Source: Accumulibacter sp036625275 (lineage in GTDB: Bacteria; Pseudomonadota; Gammaproteobacteria; Burkholderiales; Rhodocyclaceae). From it: DNA of 64,000 nucleotides. Shown piece by piece: positions 33,398-42,916 of the stretch; positions within the stretch are counted from its first letter, which is position 1, and each line of letters starts with the position of its first letter. A program made the position numbers and the translations under genes. The notes beneath the pieces were generated by a model. That model had not been told where the DNA came from, did not search any database, and saw only the letters and a list, made by a program, of their open reading frames with translations. The stretch spans positions 21,942 through 85,941 of the forward strand of contig NZ_JAZKUD010000009.1 of the NCBI RefSeq assembly GCF_036625275.1, given 5' to 3'.

Positions 33398-34434
33398 TCC
33401 TCCTCCACGTGGTGCGTTTTCAGCGAGCGCCAGAGCAGCACCGGAATGATCAGCGTGAACACGATGACTTCCTTGAAAGCACTGGCCCAGAAGGACGAAT
33501 ACGATTCGAGCAGGCCGACCAGGATGGCGCCGGCGGCGGCAACCGGATAACTCGCCAGACCGCCGATGATCGCCCCGACAAACCCCTTGAGGCCGATCAG
33601 GAAACCTGAGTCATAATAGATCGTCGTGATGGGTGAAATCAGGATGCCGGAGAATGCGCCGATTGCCGCTGCCAGGGTAAACGACAGCATGCCGGCCAGA
33701 GTTCCGGAAATGCCCATCAGGCGCGCGCCGGTGCGGTTCATCGCCGTGGCGCGTAGCGCCTTGCCGTAAATCGTCCGCTCGAAAAAGAAATACAGGGCCA
33801 TGATCAGCAGCACGCTGGTCACCACGACCAGGATCGCCTGCCCCTGCAGGAGGGCATCGCCGAACGAGAAACTGACCTCGGAAAACGGCAGGGTGCGCGA
33901 CCCTTCGGCGCCGAAGAACAGTAGTCCGATGCCCATCAGGGTCACGTGCACCGCCACTGAAACGATCAGCAGGACCAGCACCGAGGCTTCGGCAATCGGC
34001 TGGAAGGCCAGGCGATAGATCATCGGCCCGAGCGGTACGACCAGCATCAGCGCAAGACCCACCTGCACCGGTAATGGCAGAGTGGCTGCGGGAATGGCGA
34101 ACAGGGTACCGGCGAGCAGCAGCGGAAACACGCAATAGACCGACACAATCCACAGGCCTCGCCTGAACTGACGGTTGCGCAGCGCCAGAGCGCCATCGAT
34201 CAAGGCGATCAGCGTGCCCAGGGCCAGCAACAGCCAGAGGGTTCCGGGCAGCTTGCCGGCCTGCAGACTGACCAGGGTCAGGGCGCCAAAGGCGACGAAC
34301 TCGCCTTGCGGGATGAAAATCACTCGCGTCACGGCAAAAACCAGGACCAGCGCCAGCGCCAGCAGCGCGTAAATGGCGCCGTTGGTCAGACCGTCCTGCC
34401 CAAGCAGCAAGGCAATTTGCATGTCCATCAGCAC
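33394..34434 (-). CDS. livH: Branched-chain amino acid ABC transporter permease LivH
   Basis: 346 residues with eight or more membrane helices. The N-terminal GLTNGAIYALLALALVLVF motif and IPQGEFVAFGAL are LivH signatures. ATAMNRTGARLMGI is the EAA-type coupling loop, and GLKGFVGAIIGGLASYP is also conserved. It is longer than typical LivH (about 300) because of a cytoplasmic insert near residues 80-95 (ALRNRQFRRGL). It overlaps livMG by 4 bases. Confidence 0.93.
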   Translation of the reverse strand: MLMDMQIALLLGQDGLTNGAIYALLALALVLVFAVTRVIFIPQGEFVAFGALTLVSLQAGKLPGTLWLLLALGTLIALIDGALALRNRQFRRGLWIVSVYCVFPLLLAGTLFAIPAATLPLPVQVGLALMLVVPLGPMIYRLAFQPIAEASVLVLLIVSVAVHVTLMGIGLLFFGAEGSRTLPFSEVSFSFGDALLQGQAILVVVTSVLLIMALYFFFERTIYGKALRATAMNRTGARLMGISGTLAGMLSFTLAAAIGAFSGILISPITTIYYDSGFLIGLKGFVGAIIGGLASYPVAAAGAILVGLLESYSSFWASAFKEVIVFTLIIPVLLWRSLKTHHVEEE

Positions 34435-34585
34435 TTCTCCAGTCGATCCCCCGGCGGCCGCAAGTCCGGCTGCCGGGGAACAGGCGAGCAGGCGTCGTCA
34501 CACCGGGACGCTGCCCATGCTTACCGGCAAGGCCGGCAAGCCCTGCGGGTTGTCGTACCCAGATGCCGGTTTGCAGCCTTCCTTT

Positions 34586-35752
34586 TTACTGGACAAGTTT
34601 CCAGCCACCCCCGTCGATCCTGACCATCACCCGTGCGCGCTGGTCGAAGCCGAGGTGATCCTGCGGACTCATGTTGAATACGCCATGTGTGGCGGTGAGG
34701 TTTTTCGTGCTCTCGATGGCGTCGCGCAGAGCCTTGCGGAACTCCGGCGTTCCCGGCTGACCCTTCTTCAGTGCTTCCGGAATGGCATTGCCGAGCAGCA
34801 TCGTGGCGTCCCAGGCATAGGCACCGAAAGCCGATACCGATCCCTTGCCGTAGGCTGCCTCATATTTGTTGACGTATTCCAGCGCCACCTTCTTGATCGG
34901 ATTGCTGTCGGGCAACTGAGCCGCGACCAGTACCGGACCGGTCGGCATGAAGGTGCCGTCGCAATCCTTGCCGCAAACCCGCAGGAAGTCTGCGTTGGCC
35001 GCGCCGTGGGTCTGATACATGATTCCCTTGTAACCCTTTTCCTTGAGCGCCTTCTGCGGCAAGGCAGCCGGTGTCCCGGAGCCGCCCACCAGCACCGCGT
35101 CCGGTTTCGCAGCCAGGATCTTGAGCACCTGACCGGTGACCGAGGTATCGGTGGGATTGAAGCGTTCGTTGGCCACGATCTGGATCTTGCGCACCTCGGC
35201 AATCTTCGAGAACTCGTTCCACCAGCCTTCGCCATAGGCATTGGCAAACCCGACATAAGCGACTGTCCGGACATGGTTGTTGGTCATGTGCTCGACGATC
35301 GCCGTCGCCATCTGCGCGTCGCTCTGTGGCACCTTGAACACCCAGGCACGTTTGGCGTCCATGGGCTCGATGATGCGTGTTCCCGCGGCCATGCTGATCA
35401 TCGGCGTCTGGGCCTCGGCGGCAACGTCGATCATGGCCAATGAATTCGGCGTGGTTGTCGAGCCGATGACCACGTCGACCTTGTTCTCGGCGATCAGCTT
35501 GCGCGTGTTCTTGACTGCCGTGGTGGTATCCGAGGCATCGTCGAGAACGATGTAGTTGATCTTCTGCCCGGCGATGGTCGTCGGCGCCAGCGTCAGGGTA
35601 TTCTTCTCGGGAATGCCCAGCGAGGCCGCTGGCCCGGTAGCGGACACGGTGACCCCGACATTCACGTCGGCATGCACAGGAGCGGCGAGGGCCGCTGTCA
35701 GCATGGTCAACAGCCAGGCAAGCGATGCTTTTCTTTTCATGGTCTCCTCCAA
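34586..35752 (-). CDS. livK: Branched-chain amino acid ABC transporter substrate-binding protein
   Basis: 388 residues with a signal peptide (SLAWLLTMLTAALAAPVHA). Type-I periplasmic binding fold: VNVGVTVSATGPAASLGIPE, ITIAG-like region, VVIGSTTTPNSLAMIDVA, FKVPQSDAQMATAIV and VAYVGFANAYGEGWW. It captures substrate in the periplasm for the LivH/LivM-G/LivF complex. GGAGGAG lies 4 bases before the start. A 151-base gap separates it from livH, a usual place for processing that keeps binding protein in excess. Confidence 0.93.
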   Translation of the reverse strand: MEETMKRKASLAWLLTMLTAALAAPVHADVNVGVTVSATGPAASLGIPEKNTLTLAPTTIAGQKINYIVLDDASDTTTAVKNTRKLIAENKVDVVIGSTTTPNSLAMIDVAAEAQTPMISMAAGTRIIEPMDAKRAWVFKVPQSDAQMATAIVEHMTNNHVRTVAYVGFANAYGEGWWNEFSKIAEVRKIQIVANERFNPTDTSVTGQVLKILAAKPDAVLVGGSGTPAALPQKALKEKGYKGIMYQTHGAANADFLRVCGKDCDGTFMPTGPVLVAAQLPDSNPIKKVALEYVNKYEAAYGKGSVSAFGAYAWDATMLLGNAIPEALKKGQPGTPEFRKALRDAIESTKNLTATHGVFNMSPQDHLGFDQRARVMVRIDGGGWKLVQ

Positions 35753-36163
35753 TACGATGGATTATTTTGTTGTCGCCACTGAATTGAGCGGCGTATCGCT
35801 ATTCTGCGGCCATGGCCATCGCGGCACAAGTGAAAATGAGTCGGCATGATCCGGGTCGATACCTCGATCTGGAATCACACGGATGCGGGGACGCGTCGCG
35901 CGGCCGGGGTCGACCGGGAGGCAGGCCGGGAGTGTGCTTCGCTCCGGGCCTGTACTTCCTTGTCCGCGAAATACCTTGCTGGCTTTTTCTGGTTTGACTA
36001 GACTGGCTAACGGTCATGACATTTTCCAGGTACCCCGGTCATGAAAGTCATGACCGTTAGGCTATGGTGGATTCGTGATGGCGGCCTGATCGGTTCTGGC
36101 AACAATCATCGTGCCTCCGGAACCCCTTGCGAACCCGCTCCCCCACTTTTCGCCAAAGCGCCT
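35753..36163. other. 411-bp intergenic region between livK and mrpA
   Basis: Divergent promoter space for the leftward liv operon and the rightward mrp operon. It contains an intact module-1 palindrome (36009-36058). The 35.82-36.0 kb part is otherwise unremarkable and shows no gene. An open frame reaching from the palindrome into mrpA has no MrpA similarity before GTG 36164. Confidence 0.5.
36009..36058 (+). repeat. Composite palindromic repeat, module 1 alone
   Basis: 50 bp from AACGGTCATGACATTTTCCA to AAAGTCATGACCGTT. The outer 12-base arms are perfect inverses (AACGGTCATGAC / GTCATGACCGTT). The centre differs from the other copies at three bases. Modules 2 and 3 are missing here. Confidence 0.85.
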
Positions 36164-38971
36164 GTGAACTCGAACCTGCTGCTTGCGGCCATCCCGGCGA
36201 CGGCCTTTGCTGCCTTTCCCCTGCCACTGCTGCTGCAGCGCTACGGGCGGACCAGTGCGGCCGTAGCGGCGGCAACCGTGATGGCGATGTGCCTGGGCCT
36301 GCTGTTGCCACTGGCACCAGCCGCTCTGGCCGGTCATCGCGAAGTCGCCCGCCTGGCCTGGCTACCCGCTTACGGGCTCGACCTCAGCCTGCGCCTCGAT
36401 GGTCTCGGCCTGCTGTTCTGCCTGCTGATCCTGGGCATCGGCCTGCTCGTCGTGCTCTATGCCGCCTGGTACCTGCCGACGAGCGATCGCCTCGGCCGTT
36501 TCTATTCGATCCTGCTGCTGTTCATGGCGGCGATGCTCGGTGTCGTGCTCGCCGAGAACCTGATTCTGTTGCTGATCTTCTGGGAGCTCACCAGCCTGTC
36601 GTCGTTCCTGCTCGTTGCTTACCGCAGCGACAAGCATGAATCGCGAATCGGCGCCCGCATGGCGCTGGCGGTGACCGGTGGTGGCGGTCTGGTGCTGCTC
36701 GCCGGCATTCTGCTCCTCGGCCAGATCGCCGGCAGCTTTGAACTGACCGTCATCCTGGCTGCCGGCGAGCGCATCCGCGCACACGCCCTCTACACGCCGA
36801 TGCTGATCCTGATCCTGCTCGGCGCGTTCACCAAGTCGGCGCAGTTTCCTTTCCACTTCTGGCTGCCGAGCGCGATGGCGGCACCGACGCCGGTCTCGGC
36901 CTACCTGCACTCGGCGACGATGGTGAAAGCCGGTGTCTTCCTGCTCGCCCGCCTTTACCCGGCGCTCGGCAGCAGTGATGGGTGGTTCTGGCTGGTCGGC
37001 GGCACCGGCGCGATCACCCTCGTCTACGCCGCGGCAACGGCGCTTTTCCGCAACGACATCAAGGGGCTGCTCGCCTATTCGACGATCAGCCATCTCGGCC
37101 TGATCACATTGCTATTCGGTCTCGACACGCCGCTCTCGGTCGTCGCCGGCCTCTTTCACCTGATCAACCACGCGATCTTCAAGGCCTCGCTGTTCATGGC
37201 CGCCGGCGTCATCGACCACGAATGCGGCACGCGTGACATGCGCCGCGTGAACGGCATGTTCCGCGTGATGCCGATCACCGCAACGCTGGCGATCATCGCC
37301 GCCGCTTCGATGGCCGGCGTGCCGCTGCTCAACGGCTTCCTCAGCAAGGAAATGTTCTTTGCCGAAACCGTCAGTTACCCGCAGTTCGAACCACTCGGCT
37401 GGGCATTGCCCCTGCTCGCGACGATCGCCGGGATGCTCGCCGTCGCCTATTCCTCGCGCTTCGTCCACGACGTGTTCTTCAATGGCGAACCGGTCGACCT
37501 GCCACGCCAGCCGCACGAACCGCCACACTGGATGCGCGCACCGATCGAACTCCTCGTCGTGCTCTGCCTGCTGGTCGGCGTTTTCCCGGCCTGGACCGTC
37601 GGGCCGCTGCTCGACGCCGCGGCCGGCGCCGCACTGCAGGCGCCGCTGCCGGATTTTCATCTGGCACTCTGGCACGGCTTCAACAAGCCCGTGCTGATGA
37701 GCCTGCTGGCGCTCGCCGGTGGCGTGCTGATCTACGCACTGCGCCGCCCCCTCTTCGCCTGGCAGGGCCAGTTGCCGCCGATGCACCCGCGCACGTCCTT
37801 CGAGCGCTTCTACCGTGCGCTTGCCAGCGGCGCGCGCCGCACCGTGGCGGCAGTCGACAACGGTTCGCTGCAGCGTTACAGCGCCCTGCTTTTCGGTTTC
37901 GTCGTTGTGCTCGGCGGCTGGGCCTTTTTCTCGGCACCGGGCAACACCGGCGTCAGGCCAGCGGCCCAACCCGCTGACGAGGCCGCGGTCGCCGCCCTGC
38001 TCGTCCTGCTGCTCGGTACGCTGGGCGCCACCGCGCTGTACCGCGAACGGCTGTTGGCGCTGATCCTGGTTAGCGTCGTCGGACTGACCGTGACGCTGAC
38101 CTTCGTTCGCCTGTCGGCGCCCGACCTGGCGCTAACCCAGCTCGCCGTCGAGATGGGGACGATCGTCCTGATGCTGCTGGTGCTCCATTATCTGCCTCCG
38201 CGCAATGCGCCAAGGAGCAGTGCCCGCCGGCTGATCCGCGATCTGCTTCTGGCGCTGCTCGCCGGTGGTGGCCTGGCGTTGATCACCCTGCAGATGCTGG
38301 CGGCACCGGTCGATACGATCGCCGGTTTCTATCTGCAGCAGTCGCTCCCCGGCGGCGGTGGTGCCAATGTCGTCAATGTCATCCTCGTCGATTTTCGCGG
38401 TTTCGACACGCTCGGCGAAATCACCGTGCTGGCGATGGTCGCGCTGGCTTCGCAGGCCCTGCTCGACCGGCTGATCCTGAGCCCGCCACAGCGCGACGCG
38501 GATGGACGGCGCTGGGCGGCGGAAGCACATCCCCTGTTTCTGTCGATACTGATGCGCCCGCTCCTGCCGCTGGCGCTGACGGTTTCAGTCTATATCTTCC
38601 TGCGCGGGCACCACCTCCCCGGCGGCGGTTTCGTCGCCGGCCTGATCACCAGCGTCGCACTGGTCATGCAGTATCTGGCCAACGGCATCGCCTTCGCACA
38701 ACCGCGCATGCCGCAACAGCAGGTTCGCTTGCTGGCCCTCGGCCTGCTGCTCGCCGCCGGCATCGGCGTGGCCAGTTGGCTCTTTGGCCGTCCGTTTCTG
38801 ACCAGCGCACACGGGCACGTGCCGCTGCCGCTGCTCGGCGATGTCGAACTGGCTTCGGCGATGGTCTTCGACCTCGGTGTCTATGTCGTCGTTGTGACGG
38901 TCGTCGTCACCGTCCTCTCGGGACTCGGCCGGCTATCGCTGCGCGCCCGCGATGGCGAAGAGGCGACCTGA
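36164..38971 (+). CDS. mrpA: Mrp-type Na+/H+ antiporter subunit A fused to subunit B
   Basis: About 935 residues from GTG 36164, with more than 20 membrane helices. The proton-translocating NuoL-like core has LIFWELTSLSSFLLVAY, KSAQFPFHFWLPSAMAAPTPVSAYLHSATMVKAGVFLLAR (split here as two adjacent motifs), LAYSTISHLGLI and HLINHAIFKASLFMAAGVIDHECG. The MrpA C-terminal LTLTFVRLSAPDLALTQLAVE region follows. The last about 140 residues (FLRGHHLPGGGFVAGLI) form the MrpB domain, as in proteobacterial PhaAB. With MrpC-G it exports Na+ (or K+) in exchange for H+ for pH and salt homeostasis. Confidence 0.93.
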   Translation: MNSNLLLAAIPATAFAAFPLPLLLQRYGRTSAAVAAATVMAMCLGLLLPLAPAALAGHREVARLAWLPAYGLDLSLRLDGLGLLFCLLILGIGLLVVLYAAWYLPTSDRLGRFYSILLLFMAAMLGVVLAENLILLLIFWELTSLSSFLLVAYRSDKHESRIGARMALAVTGGGGLVLLAGILLLGQIAGSFELTVILAAGERIRAHALYTPMLILILLGAFTKSAQFPFHFWLPSAMAAPTPVSAYLHSATMVKAGVFLLARLYPALGSSDGWFWLVGGTGAITLVYAAATALFRNDIKGLLAYSTISHLGLITLLFGLDTPLSVVAGLFHLINHAIFKASLFMAAGVIDHECGTRDMRRVNGMFRVMPITATLAIIAAASMAGVPLLNGFLSKEMFFAETVSYPQFEPLGWALPLLATIAGMLAVAYSSRFVHDVFFNGEPVDLPRQPHEPPHWMRAPIELLVVLCLLVGVFPAWTVGPLLDAAAGAALQAPLPDFHLALWHGFNKPVLMSLLALAGGVLIYALRRPLFAWQGQLPPMHPRTSFERFYRALASGARRTVAAVDNGSLQRYSALLFGFVVVLGGWAFFSAPGNTGVRPAAQPADEAAVAALLVLLLGTLGATALYRERLLALILVSVVGLTVTLTFVRLSAPDLALTQLAVEMGTIVLMLLVLHYLPPRNAPRSSARRLIRDLLLALLAGGGLALITLQMLAAPVDTIAGFYLQQSLPGGGGANVVNVILVDFRGFDTLGEITVLAMVALASQALLDRLILSPPQRDADGRRWAAEAHPLFLSILMRPLLPLALTVSVYIFLRGHHLPGGGFVAGLITSVALVMQYLANGIAFAQPRMPQQQVRLLALGLLLAAGIGVASWLFGRPFLTSAHGHVPLPLLGDVELASAMVFDLGVYVVVVTVVVTVLSGLGRLSLRARDGEEAT

Positions 38972-39309
38972 TGGAAGCCATGCTGGCCATCGCCGTCGGC
39001 GTGCTGACCGCCTGTGGCGTCTTCCTGATCCTGCGCGCGCGCACCTTTCCGGTGCTCCTCGGCCTGACGCTGCTGTCCTATGCCGTCAACCTGTTTCTCT
39101 TTGCCAGCGGCCGCCTGCAGGTCGGTGCACCGCCGTTGATCCGCGCCGCTGCCGCCTATGTCGATCCCTTGCCGCAGGCGCTGGTCCTGACGGCCATCGT
39201 CATCGGTTTCGGGATGACCGCCTATCTGGCGATCCTGGCCTTGCGCAGTCTGGCCGAGTCGGGCGGCGATCACGTCGACGCGGTTAGCACGGAGGATGCG
39301 CGGCAATGA
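38971..39309 (+). CDS. mrpC: Mrp antiporter subunit C
   Basis: 112 residues with three membrane helices, NuoK-like. GVFLILRARTFPVLLGLTLL, AVNLFLF, DPLPQALVLTAIVIGFGMTA and a C-terminal acidic tail fit MrpC/MnhC. ATG 38971 overlaps the mrpA stop by one base, and its own stop overlaps mrpD by 4 bases. Confidence 0.93.
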   Translation: MEAMLAIAVGVLTACGVFLILRARTFPVLLGLTLLSYAVNLFLFASGRLQVGAPPLIRAAAAYVDPLPQALVLTAIVIGFGMTAYLAILALRSLAESGGDHVDAVSTEDARQ

Positions 39310-40820
39310 ACACGCACGCGCCGATCCTGCCGATCCTGATCCCCTTTGCCGCCGCCCTGCTGCAGATGGTGGCCGATCGACTGGCCTGCCAGCGCGTCGT
39401 CGGCCTGCTGGCGACCGCCCTGCTGGTCCTGGTCACCACCTGGCTGACGCTGCTCGCCGACGATGGCCTGCTGCGCACCTACGCGCTCGGCGACTGGCCG
39501 GCACCCTTCGGCATCGTCCTCGTCGTTGATCGTCTCGCCGCCGGCATGACGCTCCTCACCGCACTTCTCGGTTTCACCGCCCTGCTCTATGCGAGTGCCG
39601 GCTTCGACGAGCGCGGACAGCATTTCCACCCGCTCTTTCAACTGCAACTGGTCGGCCTGACCGGTGCCTTTCTGACCGGCGACCTGTTCAACCTCTTCGT
39701 CTTCTTCGAAGTGATGCTGCTGGCCTCCTACACGCTGCTGGCACACGGCGGCGGTCTCGCCCGGACACGCGCCGGGATCAGTTACGTGGTCCTCAATCTG
39801 ATTGGCTCGGCGCTCTTCCTGATTGCCCTCGGGCTGCTCTATGGGACGCTGGGGACGCTCAACCTTGCCGATCTGGCGCATCGTCTGACCCTGCCTGGGC
39901 ACGATCCGGCGCTCGCCCGGCTGGCGTTTGCGCTGCTGGTCGCCGTCTTCGTCTTCAAGGCCGGGCTGTTGCCGCTGTCGTTCTGGCTGCCGCATACCTA
40001 TAGCGCCGCCGGCGCGCCGGTCGCCGCGCTGTTTGCGATCATGACCAAGGTCGGCATCGTCGCCCTCCTGCGCGTGCAGGCAATCGCCCTGACGCCGGCC
40101 ATCCCCGATCTGCTCGGCTACTGGCTGACCGCGCTGGCGATCGCCACCGTCATCTTCGCCGCGCTCGGCGTCCTCACGGCCAGCCGTCTGCGCGTTCTCG
40201 CCGCCTGGCTGGTGCTGCTCTCCGCCGGCACGCTGCTGCTGACGCCGGCGCAGGCAAGCGCCCAGGTCGCTGCGGCAGCGTTCTTTTACCTGGTGCATTC
40301 GACACTGGCCGGTGCCGCCTTCTTCCTGCTGGCCGGCGTCATCGCCGAACGGCGTGGCGACGCGGCCGATCACTTCCGCTCCGGATCGCCACTGCCGATC
40401 TGGCTGCAAGTCGCCTTCCTGATTCTCGCGGCGACCACCGCCGGACTGCCGCCTTTCTCCGGCTTCGTCGGCAAGCTGATGTTGCTGACCACCCTGCGTG
40501 CCGCCCCGGCCGGGACGGCCATCTGGAGCGTGTTGCTGGCGTCGGGTTTCATCGTCATGATCGCCCTCGCTCGCGACGGCTGCCTGATGATCTGGAAGCC
40601 GGCGACGCTTGCCGCACCGCCACCGACCGGAGCAATCGCCTGGCAGAGAGCGACGGCAACGCTGCTGCTGGTCGCCGCCGGACCGTTGCTGGCCATGGCC
40701 GCGCGCCCGCTGGCTGCCTACGCCGAACGCACAGCCAGCCAACTGCAGGCGCCCGGCGCGTATGTCGCCGGCGTGCTCGGGCCGACCCTGGCGACCTCCT
40801 TACGCGAGGCGGCGCGATGA
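39306..40820 (+). CDS. mrpD: Mrp antiporter subunit D
   Basis: 504 residues with about 14 helices, NuoN/NuoM-like. Signatures are LTGDLFNLFVFFEVMLLASYTLL, GLLPLSFWLPHTYSAAGAPVAALF (given here as pieces GLLPLSFWLP and YSAAGAPVAALF) and TTAGLPPFSGFVGKL. The conserved glutamate in FFEVML is part of the proton path. It pairs with MrpA in the antiporter core. Overlaps of 4 bases on both sides show coupling. Confidence 0.94.
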   Translation: MNTHAPILPILIPFAAALLQMVADRLACQRVVGLLATALLVLVTTWLTLLADDGLLRTYALGDWPAPFGIVLVVDRLAAGMTLLTALLGFTALLYASAGFDERGQHFHPLFQLQLVGLTGAFLTGDLFNLFVFFEVMLLASYTLLAHGGGLARTRAGISYVVLNLIGSALFLIALGLLYGTLGTLNLADLAHRLTLPGHDPALARLAFALLVAVFVFKAGLLPLSFWLPHTYSAAGAPVAALFAIMTKVGIVALLRVQAIALTPAIPDLLGYWLTALAIATVIFAALGVLTASRLRVLAAWLVLLSAGTLLLTPAQASAQVAAAAFFYLVHSTLAGAAFFLLAGVIAERRGDAADHFRSGSPLPIWLQVAFLILAATTAGLPPFSGFVGKLMLLTTLRAAPAGTAIWSVLLASGFIVMIALARDGCLMIWKPATLAAPPPTGAIAWQRATATLLLVAAGPLLAMAARPLAAYAERTASQLQAPGAYVAGVLGPTLATSLREAAR

Positions 40821-41308
40821 TCGACAGGCTGTTCCCGCGGCCCTTCCTGTCGCTGACCGTCTTTCTGCTATGGACGGTGATCACCAACGCTGCATCGGCC
40901 GGCCTGCTGTTGCTCGGCGCCTTGCTGGCCATCGTCGTGCCGCGGTTGACCCGACCCTTCTGGCCGGACCCACCGCGCCTGGTGCGACCCGGCCCGGCGC
41001 TGCGTTTCCTCGGTATCTTTGCGCTCGACATCGTCACCGCCAACTGGCGGGTCGCACGCCAGGTCATCGGGCCGCTGCACCGGCTATCGCCAGCCTTCGT
41101 CGAAGTGCCGCTCGACCTGCGCGACCCGTTCGTTGCCACCCTGCTTGCCAGCGTCGTTTCGCTGACCCCCGGCACGCTGTCGATCGACGTCGACCGGCAA
41201 CGCTGGATTCTGCTGATCCATGCGCTCGATGCGCCCGATCCGCTGGCGCTGGTGCGCGAGATCAAGGCGCGTTACGAGTCGCCGCTCAAGGAGATCTTTG
41301 CATGCTGA
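40817..41308 (+). CDS. mrpE: Mrp antiporter subunit E
   Basis: 163 residues with two N-terminal membrane helices and a cytoplasmic domain. FLLWTVITNA, VPRLTRPFWP, ALDIVTANWRVARQV and SLTPGTLSIDVD are MrpE signatures. It is an accessory subunit needed for assembly or activity of the complex. It overlaps mrpF by 7 bases. Confidence 0.93.
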   Translation: MIDRLFPRPFLSLTVFLLWTVITNAASAGLLLLGALLAIVVPRLTRPFWPDPPRLVRPGPALRFLGIFALDIVTANWRVARQVIGPLHRLSPAFVEVPLDLRDPFVATLLASVVSLTPGTLSIDVDRQRWILLIHALDAPDPLALVREIKARYESPLKEIFAC

Positions 41309-41571
41309 ATTCCGCCATCGAGATCGCCTTCGTCCTGATCGGCACAGCGCTGGCGCTCAACCTCTATCGATTGCTGCGCGGACCCGACGCCAGCGACCGC
41401 ATCCTGGCGCTCGACACGCTGGGAATCAACGCCATCGCGCTCCTGGTGCTGTTCGGCATCAGCAGTGCGAGCACCGCCTACTTCGAGGCAGCGCTGCTGC
41501 TGGCGCTGCTCGGCTTCGTCGGCACCGTCGCGCTGTGCAAGTTCCTGCTGCGCGGAGACATCATCGAATGA
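41302..41571 (+). CDS. mrpF: Mrp antiporter subunit F
   Basis: 89 residues from ATG 41302; the frame is open further upstream but inside mrpE. There are three membrane helices, with LYRLLRGPDASDRILALDTL as the typical loop and AALLLALLGFVGTVALCKF at the end. It is a small membrane subunit of the Mrp complex. It overlaps mrpG by 4 bases. Confidence 0.93.
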   Translation: MLNSAIEIAFVLIGTALALNLYRLLRGPDASDRILALDTLGINAIALLVLFGISSASTAYFEAALLLALLGFVGTVALCKFLLRGDIIE

Positions 41572-41933
41572 GCCCGCTGAGCGAAGCCGCCGTCGCCGCC
41601 CTGATCGTCCTCGGCGCACTGTTCGTCCTGCTCGGTTCGATCGGTCTGGCGCGCCTGCCGGATTTCCTGACGCGTCTGCACGGCCCGACCAAGGCGACGA
41701 CGCTCGGCGTCGGGGCGCTGCTGCTCGCTTCGGCGATCTTCTTTTCCAGCCGCGAGAACGGCGGCATCAGCGGCGGCATCAGCCTGCACGAGCTGGCAAT
41801 CCTGTTCTTCCTGTTCATCACCGCCCCCGTGACCGCACACCTGCTGGCCAAGGCAGCGCTGCACCGACAGAGGAGGGCTGACGACGGCAAGCAACGGGAG
41901 CGGACCAGGGAAGAACGCCAGGAAGGCCCGTGA
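41568..41933 (+). CDS. mrpG: Mrp antiporter subunit G
   Basis: 121 residues with three membrane helices. LGALFVLLGSIGLARLPDFL, RLHGPTKATTLGVGALLL and FLFITAPVTAHLLAKAAL are the MrpG signature regions. A charged tail of about 25 residues ends the protein. It is the final gene of the mrp operon. A composite-repeat segment follows directly. Confidence 0.93.
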   Translation: MSPLSEAAVAALIVLGALFVLLGSIGLARLPDFLTRLHGPTKATTLGVGALLLASAIFFSSRENGGISGGISLHELAILFFLFITAPVTAHLLAKAALHRQRRADDGKQRERTREERQEGP

Positions 41934-41940
41934 AAAGTGT

Positions 41941-42060
41941 TGGGAGATACCGATAGGCCCCTTCCCCCTCGCGGGAACGAAGGCGGGGTTTCGCGGAGCA
42001 CTGCTCCGCGCCGCCGCAGCCGGCCCGCGATGCCGCGTGGGCCGTGGAAGGGGTTGGAGA
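41941..42060 (-). repeat. Composite repeat, module 2 with its internal GC-rich hairpin segment (reverse copy)
   Basis: Bases 41980-42048 are the reverse complement of 53800-53867 with few changes. Both contain GCGGAGCACTGCTCCGC, an 8-bp perfect hairpin, and the flanking CGGCCCGCGATGC. Outer parts are the C/T-rich GCCCCTTCCCCCTCGCGGGA and the complementary GGAAGGGGTTGGAGAGGG. It lies between mrpG and the GST gene. Modules 1 and 3 are not evident. Confidence 0.75.
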
Positions 42061-42176
42061 GGGGGGGCTTCCATCCCTTTGCCAGTTACGAATATTGTAA
42101 GATTCGTGGATGCTCGCCTGCCTGCCATCCGAACCGGGTCTTGGCCTGGCCCAGAAATTTACGAGGCACAAAGAAA

Positions 42177-42884
42177 ATGATCGATCTGTACACTGCGGCA
42201 ACTCCCAACGGGCACAAGATCTCGATTGCCCTTGAGGAACTCGCCCTGCCCTACACGATGCACACGCTGAACCTGTCAAATAACGAACAAAAACAACCAT
42301 GGTTCCTGGCCATCAATCCGAACGGTCGAATTCCCGCAATCATCGATCGTGCTGAAGACGATTTTGCGGTCTTCGAATCTGGTGCCATCCTGCTCTACCT
42401 GGCGGAAAAGACCGGCCGTCTGATACCCGACGACACCCAAGGCCGCTCACGAGTCCTGCAGTGGCTGATGTTCCAGATGGGCGGGATCGGACCGATGATG
42501 GGCCAGGCCAACGTCTTCTTCCGTTACTTTCCGGAAAAGATCACCGCTGCGATTGATCGCTATCAGGGTGAATGCAGGCGACTTTTCCGGGTTCTCGATG
42601 GTCATCTCAAGGAGCACGAGTTTCTCGCCGGCGACTACTCGATCGCCGACATCGCCAACTGGGCCTGGGTACGTACGCATCGCTGGTCAGGCGTGGACAT
42701 CGATGACCTGCCGCAGCTACAACGCTGGCTTGAACAGATCCGCGCCCGCCCGGCGGTACAGAAAGGAATCAATACGCCGCCGTCAGCGATCGATCGCCAT
42801 GCCAACGACGAGCAGGCACAGCAGTTCGCCGCAGAAGCGCGCCGGATGGTTGAAATGGGTCAGTCGCGCCAGCGGGGGGGCTGA
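42177..42884 (+). CDS. Glutathione S-transferase, YfcG/YghU (nu) class
   Basis: 235 residues from ATG 42177. The thioredoxin-like N-domain has LYTAATPNGHKISIALEEL, where the TPNG segment binds glutathione in the nu class. INPNGRIPAI and FESGAILLYLAEK follow. The C-terminal helical domain has the N-capping motif DYSIADIANWAWV. It most likely reduces disulphides using two glutathiones (YfcG type) rather than conjugating. It is monocistronic. Confidence 0.9.
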   Translation: MIDLYTAATPNGHKISIALEELALPYTMHTLNLSNNEQKQPWFLAINPNGRIPAIIDRAEDDFAVFESGAILLYLAEKTGRLIPDDTQGRSRVLQWLMFQMGGIGPMMGQANVFFRYFPEKITAAIDRYQGECRRLFRVLDGHLKEHEFLAGDYSIADIANWAWVRTHRWSGVDIDDLPQLQRWLEQIRARPAVQKGINTPPSAIDRHANDEQAQQFAAEARRMVEMGQSRQRGG

Positions 42885-42916
42885 GGCCCTGGGCTGCGAC
42901 CCTCATGATCCGGGCA

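Noticed and set aside
36041..36163. N-terminal extension of MrpA starting MKVMTVR
   Set aside because: The extension is encoded by the palindromic repeat and has no MrpA similarity; GTG 36164 is a better start.
39270..40742. 490-codon minus-strand frame opposite mrpD
   Set aside because: Gln/Gly/Glu/Arg-rich shadow of a hydrophobic membrane protein; no start site or family.
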